64,000 bases of DNA, taken from NCBI GenBank assembly GCA_002490465.1, contig DKUB01000075.1:45352-109351 (forward strand), in the 5' to 3' direction. Positions 42,595-49,975 of this stretch are shown piece after piece. The position numbers were made by a program, and so were the translations under genes. The notes beneath the pieces were generated by a model. It did no database searches, was not told the DNA's origin, and saw nothing but the letters and a program-made list of their open reading frames with translations. Position 1 is the first letter of the stretch, and each line of letters starts with the position of its first letter. The DNA comes from Lachnoclostridium sp. UBA7215 (lineage in GTDB: Bacteria; Bacillota; Clostridia; Lachnospirales; Lachnospiraceae).

Positions 42595-43641
42595 CTATTT
42601 TTTAGTCAGCAATGCGTCTAAAGTTTTATTTGTATGATGCCTTTGGAAAGTACCTATTAAGTTGCCAATATTATTATCACGTCTTGTTTTGCTGAGTATT
42701 TTAATGGAATCTTCCTGTAACTCGTTTCCATAGTCAATTGCATTATATACTGCATTGAAACCGGTTTTCATGGTATTATCCATAGTTTTTATTGCATTTG
42801 CTGTGTATCTTCCGGATTCTTCTGTAGCCAGCCTTTGTCTGTCCCGGTCTAATAATTCTGTTGCGTATCGAATATCATGGTCGGATGTACTCATGTCATC
42901 GTATAACCATTTTAATATCCAAAGTTCTCTATAAGTAAGAGATATCAGCTTAGAAGCATCATAAAGATTGTTTAAGGCCTCATTATTGCACTGCAATTCC
43001 TCTTCTAAAAAAGTTATCTTTTTTTCTTGAATCATTTTCCAGGTATGGAGTTCTTTATTATATTCTGGTATCGTTACATCCTCGTAGTGTCTTTTTTTAT
43101 CCTCGTATTCTGCATCTAATTTTTCTTGTTCCTGCTGGATTTTTTTTATCAATGCATTTTGTTGTTCTTCAGCATCTTTTTTTGCATTTTCAACGGCTTG
43201 TAAATATTCGGGGGATTTAGACAATTCTTGGTTTAATGTGTTTCGTTTTGTGTAATAAGTGCAGCAGGAAGCAACCAGCACTGAAAACACAAGTAAGGGA
43301 GAACAAAATAGTATCATTACAATGTATATAGGTTCTATTAAAAAAACTCCAACGATAATTATAATGGCTATAATCCCCGCGAAAAGAATATTTTTTTTAT
43401 ATTTATCGAAAATATCTTTTAGATAATCCGTATAACTATATGTAGTCTTAGGTTTTGGCGGATATTGAGGTTGAATGTTTTTGGGTTTTGAGAGTACTCT
43501 TCGTTCTGGTGGCTTTGGGGAACATCGAAAAGTTTCTGATTTTATATTTCTTAGTTCCTTTTCCTCTAATTTTATTGTGGCCGTAAGTTCCATGGCATTT
43601 TTGACAATCATAGTTTCTTCTGTTTGCGTAAATTTACTCAT
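42595..43641 (-). CDS. Two-helix membrane protein with coiled coil, unknown function
   Basis: This 348-residue protein is not recognised. It has a Pro/Lys-rich cytoplasmic-type N-terminus with KPPERR and YPPKPKT segments, two membrane helices at about residues 85-102 and 105-127, then a charged coiled coil (about residues 145-215) and a helical C-terminus with WILKWLYDDM. ATG 43641 has GGAG 7 bases upstream; a TTG at 43653 is less likely. It follows the glycosylase gene by 28 bases in the same operon. A sensor or membrane effector partnered with that enzyme is an inference from context. Confidence 0.8.
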   Translation of the reverse strand: MSKFTQTEETMIVKNAMELTATIKLEEKELRNIKSETFRCSPKPPERRVLSKPKNIQPQYPPKPKTTYSYTDYLKDIFDKYKKNILFAGIIAIIIIVGVFLIEPIYIVMILFCSPLLVFSVLVASCCTYYTKRNTLNQELSKSPEYLQAVENAKKDAEEQQNALIKKIQQEQEKLDAEYEDKKRHYEDVTIPEYNKELHTWKMIQEKKITFLEEELQCNNEALNNLYDASKLISLTYRELWILKWLYDDMSTSDHDIRYATELLDRDRQRLATEESGRYTANAIKTMDNTMKTGFNAVYNAIDYGNELQEDSIKILSKTRRDNNIGNLIGTFQRHHTNKTLDALLTKK

Positions 43642-43669
43642 TTTTTTCTCCAATCTATTTATTTTATAG

Positions 43670-44506
43670 TTATCTTAATTGGTTACAATCTTTTATGGCT
43701 ACACATATGTCACAATTCGGTTTTTCCTTCTTACAAATCTCTCCATACCCGTCTGCGCAGTATGACCAGAGTATATAATCTACCTCTGCATTGTGTTTCC
43801 CTGTCATTTCTGCCAACTTTACTATAATGTCGAACACTTCAAAGGGCGGTACGGTTTGTTCACTTGAAAAGGCAAGATAATCACTGCCCAAAATTCTGCA
43901 AATGTGTCTGTCTGGTTTTGGAATATCATAGCCGACATTCCGCAAATATTCGCATACCAGTGCGATATCCATTTGTACCATTTTATCTTTGCTTTCCGAA
44001 GAGGACAAAGCGGTGACAAGTGTTTTTAGTGTGCTATCAAGTTTAATGAATTTCTGATAATATGTATCAATGGTTCTGTATTCCTTTTCCAGTTCCAATA
44101 ATTTGGGAATATTGGCAGAAAGTAAAGCTTCCATTTGCTTTCGTGTAGATAAAGTCCCGCAACCGATATCTTTGACAGCTTCTTTTAGTTGTTCTGATGT
44201 ATGCTTTAATAACTGCTCCGTATCATAATTACAAAAGACTTTATCAACGATAAACATACATTTTGTGTCAGGGTCAGTATCCTTGCTTATTCTATCCCAG
44301 GATGAGCCTGAACTTAACATGGAATATACCATAGCGCGGATATGGTCTTTCAGAGTAAATGTTTCTCCTTTTTTCCTTCTTTCGATTTGTTTTTTAATAA
44401 AATTGTTATCCCACAATTTCTGTGGTGAATCTTTTAAGATGTCGTTTTTTAACTGCTTTTCCATTGCAAAGACTAAATCTGCCATTTCCTGTGTAATTTT
44501 ATTCAC
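43670..44506 (-). CDS. Endonuclease III-like (HhH-GPD superfamily) protein with 4Fe-4S motif
   Basis: This 278-residue protein ends with C-x6-C-x2-C-x5-C (Cys258, 265, 268, 274), the iron-sulfur motif of endonuclease III and MutY, preceded by PKPDRHICRIL with an Asp199 at the place of the glycosylase catalytic aspartate. The canonical helix-hairpin-helix LPGVG is not obvious, so the family is distant. Such enzymes remove damaged or modified bases. The GTG start has GGAGG upstream and overlaps the XRE gene by 8 bases. Its place in a mobile element suggests action on foreign or modified DNA; this is not shown. Confidence 0.72.
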   Translation of the reverse strand: MNKITQEMADLVFAMEKQLKNDILKDSPQKLWDNNFIKKQIERRKKGETFTLKDHIRAMVYSMLSSGSSWDRISKDTDPDTKCMFIVDKVFCNYDTEQLLKHTSEQLKEAVKDIGCGTLSTRKQMEALLSANIPKLLELEKEYRTIDTYYQKFIKLDSTLKTLVTALSSSESKDKMVQMDIALVCEYLRNVGYDIPKPDRHICRILGSDYLAFSSEQTVPPFEVFDIIVKLAEMTGKHNAEVDYILWSYCADGYGEICKKEKPNCDICVAIKDCNQLR

Positions 44507-44753
44507 CCTCTCGTGCCTCCTCCTGCTTTATATTTTCCTTTGATGATTTACAGTGTCCTCTGACTTCAATAAACATTTCGGGACTGATATTTAGTGCAAT
44601 ACAGATGGCTTTCAAATCATCCGCATATAATGTTCTTTTCCCATTCATAATTGCATTGAAAGTGGCTTTGGGGATTCCTGCTTTTTTTGCGACAGCTACT
44701 TGTTTGTATCCGTTCTTAGTTATGTACATACGGACTTTTTCATAAACCCGCAT
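44499..44753 (-). CDS. XRE-family regulator, first gene of the glycosylase operon
   Basis: This 84-residue protein is almost entirely a helix-turn-helix: NGYKQVAVAKKAGIPKATFNAIM is the recognition region (shown in part) and LYADDLKAICIALNISPEMF completes the Cro/C1 fold. Its start at 44753 has AAAGGA upstream; 7 additional codons upstream are open but lack a site. It overlaps the next gene. The palindrome at 44771-44785 sits in its own leader, so it probably represses itself. Confidence 0.86.
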   Translation of the reverse strand: MRVYEKVRMYITKNGYKQVAVAKKAGIPKATFNAIMNGKRTLYADDLKAICIALNISPEMFIEVRGHCKSSKENIKQEEAREGE

Positions 44754-44770
44754 AGTAACACATCCTTTCG

Positions 44771-44785
44771 TCAAGAATTTCTTGA
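44771..44785. promoter_or_regulatory. Operator O1 in the divergent regulator gap
   Basis: A 15-base palindrome, TCAAGAATTTCTTGA (7+1+7), lies just downstream of the minus-strand -10 box, before the XRE gene at 44753. Confidence 0.65.
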
Positions 44786-44794
44786 TTTTTATCT

Positions 44795-44824
44795 ATAATA
44801 TCACAGTTTGTCGGTTTAAGTCAA
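44795..44824 (-). promoter_or_regulatory. Promoter for the XRE-glycosylase-membrane protein operon
   Basis: On the minus strand TTGACT (44824-44819) and TATTAT (44800-44795) are separated by 18 bases. O1 follows at the start point, and O2 lies upstream. Confidence 0.6.
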
Positions 44825-44832
44825 CGAAATTA

Positions 44833-44847
44833 TCAAGGGATTCTTGA
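44833..44847. promoter_or_regulatory. Operator O2, imperfect copy of O1
   Basis: TCAAGGGATTCTTGA shares the TCAAG...CTTGA half-sites with O1 and lies just upstream of the plus-strand -35 box. Confidence 0.55.
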
Positions 44848-44854
44848 TTTTTTA

Positions 44855-44883
44855 TTGCCTTAATAAAGTTTTGAATGTATAAT
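44855..44883 (+). promoter_or_regulatory. Promoter for the plus-strand XRE gene
   Basis: TTGCCT and perfect TATAAT are separated by 17 bases, about 20 bases before the GTG start at 44904. Confidence 0.6.
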
Positions 44884-44903
44884 AGGACAAAGGCGGTGAT
44901 GAT

Positions 44904-45215
44904 GTGAAGTATGAAATTGGAAGAAGGATTCGTAAATATAGAGAAGAACTTGGTATCAGCCAAAAGCAACTGGCAGAGAAAATTGGTGTAAGTAATGGAC
45001 GTGTTTCAAACTGGGAACAGGGATTGAACCGACCGGATGCCGACATGCTGGCAGGACTTTGTGAAGCCTTGAATGTGTCCCCTAGTTTGTTGTTGGGTTT
45101 AAAGTTATCTGAAGATGAATTAGATGACATGGAATGGAAAATTATACGGGCGTACAGAAAGAAAAGAGATTTGCAGAAGGCAGTGAAGATTTTGCTTGGA
45201 ATTTGTACGGAATAA
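44904..45215 (+). CDS. XRE-family regulator, divergent
   Basis: This 103-residue protein has an N-terminal Cro/C1 helix-turn-helix (GRRIRKYREELGISQKQLAE, SNGRVSNWEQG) and a short C-terminal helix. It is transcribed away from the other XRE gene, the layout of phage and satellite lysis-lysogeny switches. The GTG start has AAGGCGG upstream. It is the only plus-strand gene inside the element apart from a doubtful short ORF. Both operators in the 150-base gap could be shared by the two proteins. Confidence 0.87.
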   Translation: MKYEIGRRIRKYREELGISQKQLAEKIGVSNGRVSNWEQGLNRPDADMLAGLCEALNVSPSLLLGLKLSEDELDDMEWKIIRAYRKKRDLQKAVKILLGICTE

Positions 45216-45220
45216 AATAG

Positions 45221-45254
45221 AAAACCCATCCTGAACAGTGATAGTTCGGATGGG
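45221..45254 (-). terminator. Terminator between XRE and YgiT genes
   Basis: CCCATCC-T-GAAC pairs with GTTCGGATGGG, and on the minus strand is followed by TTTTCTATTTT. It ends the toxin-antitoxin transcript and probably also the XRE transcript. Confidence 0.7.
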
Positions 45255-45261
45255 CACTTTC

Positions 45262-45498
45262 CTATGCGACTTTTGAATAGTCAATAATTGAGATTTCCTG
45301 CATTAGTTTTTTGGATGATTCAATAATCTGCTCCAGATGTTCCACGACGTCAGCGGTATAAATTACTTCGTTGCATTCTGTGCATTTATAACAAGGTACA
45401 TTACGAACAATGATAAGGCAGTTGCCTAAATCCGTAACATCTGTTGTATATCCTTTTTCTGCGGTAGAGCCACATTCCATACATAACATGACGTTCAC
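45262..45498 (-). CDS. YgiT-type zinc-finger protein (antitoxin-like)
   Basis: This 78-residue protein has CxxC pairs, C6-C9 and C36-C39 (with C42), in the CMECG and CYKCTEC context of YgiT/MqsA N-terminal zinc fingers. Such proteins act as antitoxins or their regulators next to small DUF4258 or MqsR-like toxins. Its start overlaps the upstream gene by 4 bases. The C-terminus (IIESSKKLMQEISIIDYSKV) is helical, as in antitoxin tails. It lacks the DNA-binding helix-turn-helix of full MqsA. Confidence 0.78.
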   Translation of the reverse strand: MNVMLCMECGSTAEKGYTTDVTDLGNCLIIVRNVPCYKCTECNEVIYTADVVEHLEQIIESSKKLMQEISIIDYSKVA

Positions 45499-45806
45499 TC
45501 CTTTCTTGTCCTAAAATCATTTTCCCAATGCTTAGAAGTGGGATAGTAAGCGGTGATTAAATATATAAAATTATTATCATGGCTTACAACAATGTGTATA
45601 TATCTATTTTTTGCAGACATGCCTAATATTAAACAACTGGGTAATGGTTTGTCATCTTCGTATTGTCTAATGATATCGCCCGTTTTTATGCCATTAACAA
45701 TGTCTGCAATCTTGATATCACGTTCCTCTAACCGTTGAGTAGCATGTTTTGTTAAAGCAATCTTTTTTGGCATATTCAACTGTTTTAGTGTTTCAATATC
45801 AATCAA
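45495..45806 (-). CDS. DUF4258-like toxin candidate
   Basis: This 103-residue protein has the DUF4258 pattern TKHATQRLEERDI near residue 20, then PSCLILGMSAKNRYIHIVVS and ITAYYPTSKHWENDF, a RelE-like small beta/alpha fold. It is paired by a 4-base overlap with a YgiT zinc-finger gene, the usual arrangement of this toxin-antitoxin type. A promoter (TTGACT-18-TATTAT) lies upstream on the minus strand at 45841-45870. The target is not known from sequence; RNA cleavage is the family expectation. Confidence 0.75.
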   Translation of the reverse strand: MIDIETLKQLNMPKKIALTKHATQRLEERDIKIADIVNGIKTGDIIRQYEDDKPLPSCLILGMSAKNRYIHIVVSHDNNFIYLITAYYPTSKHWENDFRTRKE

Positions 45807-45840
45807 TCTTTTAACCTCAATTCGCTGTTTTCTTTTTATA

Positions 45841-45870
45841 ATAATATCATGCCAGGGGTTATGAAGTCAA
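45841..45870 (-). promoter_or_regulatory. Promoter for the DUF4258/YgiT pair
   Basis: On the minus strand TTGACT (45870-45865) and TATTAT (45846-45841) are 18 bases apart. The region 45871-46301 holds only a doubtful short ORF and the inverted repeat below; I see nothing else in it. Confidence 0.5.
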
Positions 45871-46145
45871 TCCGTATATATTTGAGTTTACGCAAACTGA
45901 AATACTTGCATGTCATAAGTTATGTCAGTGGTAAATTTTTTTGCTGTTTTTTGCAAGTAAGTATTAAATGCTTTCCTAAACCTTATATAATTATAGCTAA
46001 ACATTTTGAAAAGTGTACACAAATTATGTTGTCTCTTGATAATAGAAACTGTCTTTATATCATAGGATGACAAAGACATCTAACCGGGATGTTACGAAAA
46101 TGTTTAATTATCAACAAAGAAATATTATGTAAGGAGCCAGAAGTT

Positions 46146-46211
46146 ATGAAAAGAATATTAGAGCCCGTATATGCAAAAGCAGGATTATCAGGTGCAGGGT
46201 GCAAGGTATGA
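46146..46211 (+). CDS. Possible 21-codon ORF
   Basis: A short frame (MKRILEPVYAKAGLSGAGCK plus Val) follows AAGGAGCC at 46131 with 9 bases of spacing. It ends in the left arm of the GGTGCAGGGTG repeat. It may be a leader peptide, a remnant, or chance. Nothing similar is recognised. Confidence 0.25.
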   Translation: MKRILEPVYAKAGLSGAGCKV

Positions 46212-46285
46212 TATAAAATTGTAATTAATGATACATCACATCAATTTTTATTCATTAAATATAAAATCCTCTTACACCCTGCACC
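46191..46285. repeat. Distant inverted repeat next to the primase gene
   Basis: GGTGCAGGGTG (46191-46201) and its exact complement CACCCTGCACC (46275-46285) enclose 73 A/T-rich bases. Each arm also holds a short direct repeat (GGTGCAGGGTGCA, CACCCTGCACCCTG). It lies just past the 3' end of the primase gene, a possible origin. Confidence 0.6.
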
Positions 46286-46301
46286 CTGTTATAGAAAATG
46301 C

Positions 46302-48440
46302 TTAAAAATCGACAGTTTCCTCCTCTTCTTCTGCAATACGTTTGTGATTTACTGTTTGGGGAGGACATAGAATAAGGCGTTTTCCGTGTACGTTTTTTCG
46401 CTTAAATGCTATGTTATTATTATCTTCAATTTTGCAAAGCAGTTTGCCGATTTTGACACTGGTAACATGCAAACTTTTAAATTGTTCATTGAGAAGACTT
46501 GTAATTTGGGAGGCAGACAGCCATTGCCAATCGTTGATGTCAGCCTGAACATTAAAAAAGGTCATAAATTCATCTTCGCCAAAGAGCATTTGTTCATACT
46601 CTCGGTTGGTTTGATTGACAAAATCTTTTTCCTCCTGCGTCAAGAGGTATCCAGTAGGATTATTTTTATATAGCAGGAGTATTTGCCGCCAAAATTGCGT
46701 ATACCATTCAGGGGACAGTGTGAAAATATGACTTAGGTCAATGCTCTCAACGGGAATTGTCCAATATCGGCGGTTTCCTGATTCATCATGTAAATAGTAC
46801 CTTGGATTCACTGTTCCGCAAAAAGAAGTCCTGCGTGGGCGAATGGTTTCATAGCGGGCATAAGGTTCTCGATAGCGGTCTGTTTTCTCTGTAAGAAAAG
46901 CTTTGAGAGCAGATTGTTCTTTTTTTGTTGTGCTATCTATCTCGCCCAGTTCACAAATCCATACTTTTGTTGCTGACATCAAACTATCTTTATTGGTCAT
47001 ATCCAAAGTAGCACCGCCTTTGAAAAAATTATCCTGAATGGCCAAGTGCCTGAAAAACTGTGTTTTTCCAATCCCCTGTTTGCCTTGTAATACCAGTACA
47101 CCTTCTGCAGTGACCGGGGCGTGCTTGGAATTGAACAGAATGGCAATGGTCTGAATCGCCCATTTCTTAAATAGTGTCTGGTAGTTGCAATCACTCAGAT
47201 TCAGTATAGAGTATATGGCTGGAAGCCTGTCCACCTTATCCCACGGCTGTTCCTGCAAAAGTGACAGAACGGGGTGATAGTGGTGTTCATTGGCTATGGC
47301 GGTCAGTGTTTCCTGTACTACATTTATTGTTGCTCTCTTGTATGACATTCCATAAGCAATATCTGAAACACAAGTAACCAGAAGATTATTCAAGTCATTG
47401 TCACCATATTTTTCTGGCATACCTTGAGTTTCTATTTGGTGGCTCATTTCATTATATCTTATGGTAATACCGACGGCCCTCAAAATTAGTTTGGCAGTGG
47501 CAATGTTGAATTTGCGGTCTCTTTTGTCTATGCTGTATAATTGCTGGACTGCTACAAGGTCTTTTGGCGGCAAAGACCATTGTTGTGATGGGGGATTTCC
47601 TATATATAAGGAAGGGGCAATATAATCAGGTTGTGTTTTTATGTTATTGTTATAATACGTTACAGCCCCACTCCAGATAGTATCAAGTTCCCTTTGCTCC
47701 AATAATGGAGTACATTTCTGGGATTCCTTTTGGTAGGCAGCATATGCTTCGTTGCTGTCACCATATCTTGTCAGTGTGCGTAAGGCAAATTTGTGTAACG
47801 TATCATTCCTTCGTCCTTGTGGAATGACAGAAGGATTCTCTGACTTTGTATCTGGCGTTTGCTCGGGAGATTTTTGTTTGATGGATAAAATATAGTCCGT
47901 TATAGTTTTATTGCCATCTACATACGATACGACGGGATGTTCCACTCCGAAATTTAATTGTGCCGTGCCTGTCACAGCATTATCAAAATGTAGCTGTGGA
48001 AATAGTTTTATCAATGAATTGGCAGTATTGGTATATTCTGCTGTAGATTCCAGTATATGCGTAGGGAATATTAGATGGTACTTTGGTCTGGGAACTTTAC
48101 CGCCTTTTGGTTTCAAGTGATTTCTGCTGGGATAATAGTAAAATGCTATATCGGGCATGTTTTTTTGTATATCTACGTGAGTAATCCAATCTGCTTCAAG
48201 GTCACTGTGAGTATTATCAATATCGGCAAGGATACAATCGGCTTGTATGTAATTCGCAGTTTTTCGATAACCATTCTTGAACTTAATGGTACAGTTATCC
48301 CAAGTGACCGCCTCTGCTAACTGTGTGGTGTCTCCCTCTGAAACAGGATAGGGAGTGTCAAAACCATTAGGTTTGTTTGCTTGTCCACGTCGATTAATAC
48401 ATGGATACAGCGTAATATTTTTATTTTTCTTTATTTTCAT
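46302..48440 (-). CDS. VirE-type primase/helicase (element replication)
   Basis: This 712-residue protein has a primase-like N-terminal part (ADCILADIDN with acidic DID, PRPKYHLIFPT) to about residue 210, a middle helical part, and a C-terminal VirE-like P-loop ATPase with LVLQGKQGIGKTQFFRHLA near residue 455, WICELGEIDS and the arginine-rich RPRRTSFCGTVNP. Such proteins start replication of phages, satellites and plasmids. AAAAAGGAG precedes the ATG. It is the largest element gene and lies next to the right boundary. Confidence 0.87.
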   Translation of the reverse strand: MKIKKNKNITLYPCINRRGQANKPNGFDTPYPVSEGDTTQLAEAVTWDNCTIKFKNGYRKTANYIQADCILADIDNTHSDLEADWITHVDIQKNMPDIAFYYYPSRNHLKPKGGKVPRPKYHLIFPTHILESTAEYTNTANSLIKLFPQLHFDNAVTGTAQLNFGVEHPVVSYVDGNKTITDYILSIKQKSPEQTPDTKSENPSVIPQGRRNDTLHKFALRTLTRYGDSNEAYAAYQKESQKCTPLLEQRELDTIWSGAVTYYNNNIKTQPDYIAPSLYIGNPPSQQWSLPPKDLVAVQQLYSIDKRDRKFNIATAKLILRAVGITIRYNEMSHQIETQGMPEKYGDNDLNNLLVTCVSDIAYGMSYKRATINVVQETLTAIANEHHYHPVLSLLQEQPWDKVDRLPAIYSILNLSDCNYQTLFKKWAIQTIAILFNSKHAPVTAEGVLVLQGKQGIGKTQFFRHLAIQDNFFKGGATLDMTNKDSLMSATKVWICELGEIDSTTKKEQSALKAFLTEKTDRYREPYARYETIRPRRTSFCGTVNPRYYLHDESGNRRYWTIPVESIDLSHIFTLSPEWYTQFWRQILLLYKNNPTGYLLTQEEKDFVNQTNREYEQMLFGEDEFMTFFNVQADINDWQWLSASQITSLLNEQFKSLHVTSVKIGKLLCKIEDNNNIAFKRKNVHGKRLILCPPQTVNHKRIAEEEEETVDF

Positions 48441-48617
48441 ACAGAATCTCCTTTTTTATTTGTAATTCTTAGTTCTTTATGGTAGTATGTTTATAAAATG
48501 TGCTAATGCTTGTCCTACTTAGTGAAACTCTAACGTATAGTCTAGCTTCCCAACAATTCGGATAACCAGCTCATTTACAATAAGATTCCTGCAACCCCGA
48601 ATCATATTATACGAAGT

Positions 48618-48628
48618 TACCACTCCGT
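48618..48628. repeat. Attachment-site core, right copy
   Basis: TACCACTCCGT, identical to 38952-38962. On the minus strand it ends the first fragment with Glu-Trp codons, and a TAA from element DNA follows at once. Confidence 0.85.
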
Positions 48629-49267
48629 GTAAACGCGGTTCAGGGTAAAGGATTGGATGGCAAGTACATTTGCCTGTATGGTTGCTTCCGGCCAGGTAGA
48701 ATATATTTCACTGCTGGCTACATTTTTGATGTAATCACGGTATCTGACATAATAGTTTTTGGCATTCCGGTCAGAAGGGGGGCCATCATGAACTACTACA
48801 TACTCGGGGATTACAACTTCACTGAGTACAATTTCCCCTGTCTCTTCCACCGTTTTTATTTCATTTTCCGGAATTTTCGGAGGATAGTCCCCCCAAAGGG
48901 TATGATCCGGAATAACAAAAACTTCCGCACTGCCCGGCTCTCCTACTGATATTGGCAGAAGGCTGGCATTTTGGATGGCGGTTTCACCGGAGAATATTTC
49001 TGCACCGTTTACCTCAACAGTTTCAAAATCCGGTGCACTGATAAACATTGTGTATTCCGAATAGGGTTTATTGCCTCCCGGATCCATACTATATTCAAGG
49101 GGAGGCGCTTCAAGTTCAATATCATTCAGTTGTCCCTGGCTGTCTGTCTGTGCTTCCTCAATGGTTTGCTCCGGCTCATTTTCACTTACGATTCGTACCG
49201 TGGCGCCGGAGATGGGACGGTTATCATTGTCTGAGACAACCCGGATATTCAGCTTTCCATAGTCCAT
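48618..49267 (-). pseudogene. 5' fragment of the SpoIID-domain/peptidoglycan-binding protein
   Basis: This fragment encodes 216 residues: an N-terminal Ig-like/carboxypeptidase-regulatory-type domain (NDNRPISGATVRI, EYTMFISAPDFETVEVNG) and the beginning of a SpoIID domain (TWPEATIQANVLAIQSF). The reading stops at a TAA created by the element junction directly after ...VYTEW. ATG 49267 has GAGG 6 bases upstream and is preferred over 49279. There is no signal peptide. Together with the piece at 38369 it would be about 410 residues. The gene is silent only if the element stays in place, so it may be conditionally expressed. Confidence 0.88.
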
Positions 49268-49366
49268 AATTTTCCTCATTTCTAAAACGATTCAAGTCAT
49301 TTATAAACAATTTATGTAGATAGGAATTTATGTGTGCATTGTAGTATGAAGTTTTTGTGAAAATAC

Positions 49367-49394
49367 TTGACAAAAAAAATAACTGCCGTATAAT
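49367..49394 (+). promoter_or_regulatory. Strong promoter of the MarR-ABC operon
   Basis: Perfect TTGACA and TATAAT are separated by 16 bases. Palindromes follow at the start point (next entry). Confidence 0.75.
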
Positions 49395-49401
49395 TAAAAT
49401 G

Positions 49402-49428
49402 CTAACTGTTAGAATGCTAATAATTAGC
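49402..49428. promoter_or_regulatory. MarR-type operator palindromes
   Basis: CTAACTGTTAG (49402-49412) and GCTAATAATTAGC (49416-49428) are perfect palindromes with central base, placed at the transcription start. MarR family sites have this look. Confidence 0.65.
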
Positions 49429-49483
49429 TGGTTAATAATTAGTGTATAAAAAAAGGTTTTGTAATGCAGAAAGGCGTGAGAGC

Positions 49484-49975
49484 GTGCAATTGGAAAAGAA
49501 ACAGGTTTCATTTGGGCCGCGGGATGTAACACACCGGATGATAATGACGAATCAAATGCATCAGAGGATGATGGAGAAAAATCTGGAGGGAACAGGAATT
49601 CACAGGGCGCAGCACAGGCTTTTGATGACATTGTCCAATCATTGTTTTGTGTCTCAGATTGAACTTGCCAGACACCTTGGTGTAACGGCAGCAACGATTG
49701 CGGTATCCTTGAAATCTATGGAGAGAGAACAACTGATTTGCCGGAGGGCAAAAAAGGAAGACAACCGGGCTAATTTCATTGAAATTACTGAGAAGGGTCG
49801 GCATATTATTGAGGAGAGCAGGGAGTATTTTGATATGGTAGATGAACAGATGTACCGGGGGTTTTCGCAGGAAGAACGAAAGCAGCTGGCAGAGTTTTTA
49901 GACCGTATCTATGCGAATATGGAACAGTTGGCAAAACAGCATAATCGGAATGGAGGTCAAGATGCGACAGTATAA
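49484..49975 (+). CDS. MarR-family regulator
   Basis: This 163-residue protein has the winged helix: LSNHCFVSQIELARHLGVTA, then SLKSMEREQLICRRAKKEDNR with the wing Asp/Arg and ITEKGRHI. It likely represses its own operon through the palindromes at 49402-49428 and releases them on binding a small molecule. GTG 49484 gives a normal family length; a GTG at 49442 would add 14 residues but lies close to the operator. It overlaps the first ABC gene by 14 bases, the common layout for drug-exporter operons. Confidence 0.9.
   Translation: MQLEKKQVSFGPRDVTHRMIMTNQMHQRMMEKNLEGTGIHRAQHRLLMTLSNHCFVSQIELARHLGVTAATIAVSLKSMEREQLICRRAKKEDNRANFIEITEKGRHIIEESREYFDMVDEQMYRGFSQEERKQLAEFLDRIYANMEQLAKQHNRNGGQDATV

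Larger units (their letters stand above)
38952..48628. mobile_element. 9.67-kb integrated element carrying a large serine recombinase, inserted in a SpoIID-family gene
   Basis: The boundaries are two identical 11-bp copies 9,666 bases apart that split one gene. Cargo, left to right, is: large serine recombinase, small partner ORF, YqiA-like hydrolase, a 21-codon ORF, small resolvase, membrane coiled-coil protein, endonuclease III-like protein, two divergent XRE regulators, DUF4258/YgiT pair, VirE-like primase/helicase. No relaxase, coupling protein, terminase or capsid gene is visible. It therefore looks like a small integrative element or phage satellite-like island; that class is inference. 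By eye its coding regions are more A/T-rich than the flanks; I did not compute this. Confidence 0.9.

Noticed and set aside
45849..46070. 73-codon plus-strand frame in the 45807-46301 gap
   Set aside because: It has no ribosome site, low-complexity hydrophobic and cysteine-rich sequence without a family look, and an equally long opposing frame; I treat the gap as noncoding apart from the repeat and a doubtful short ORF.
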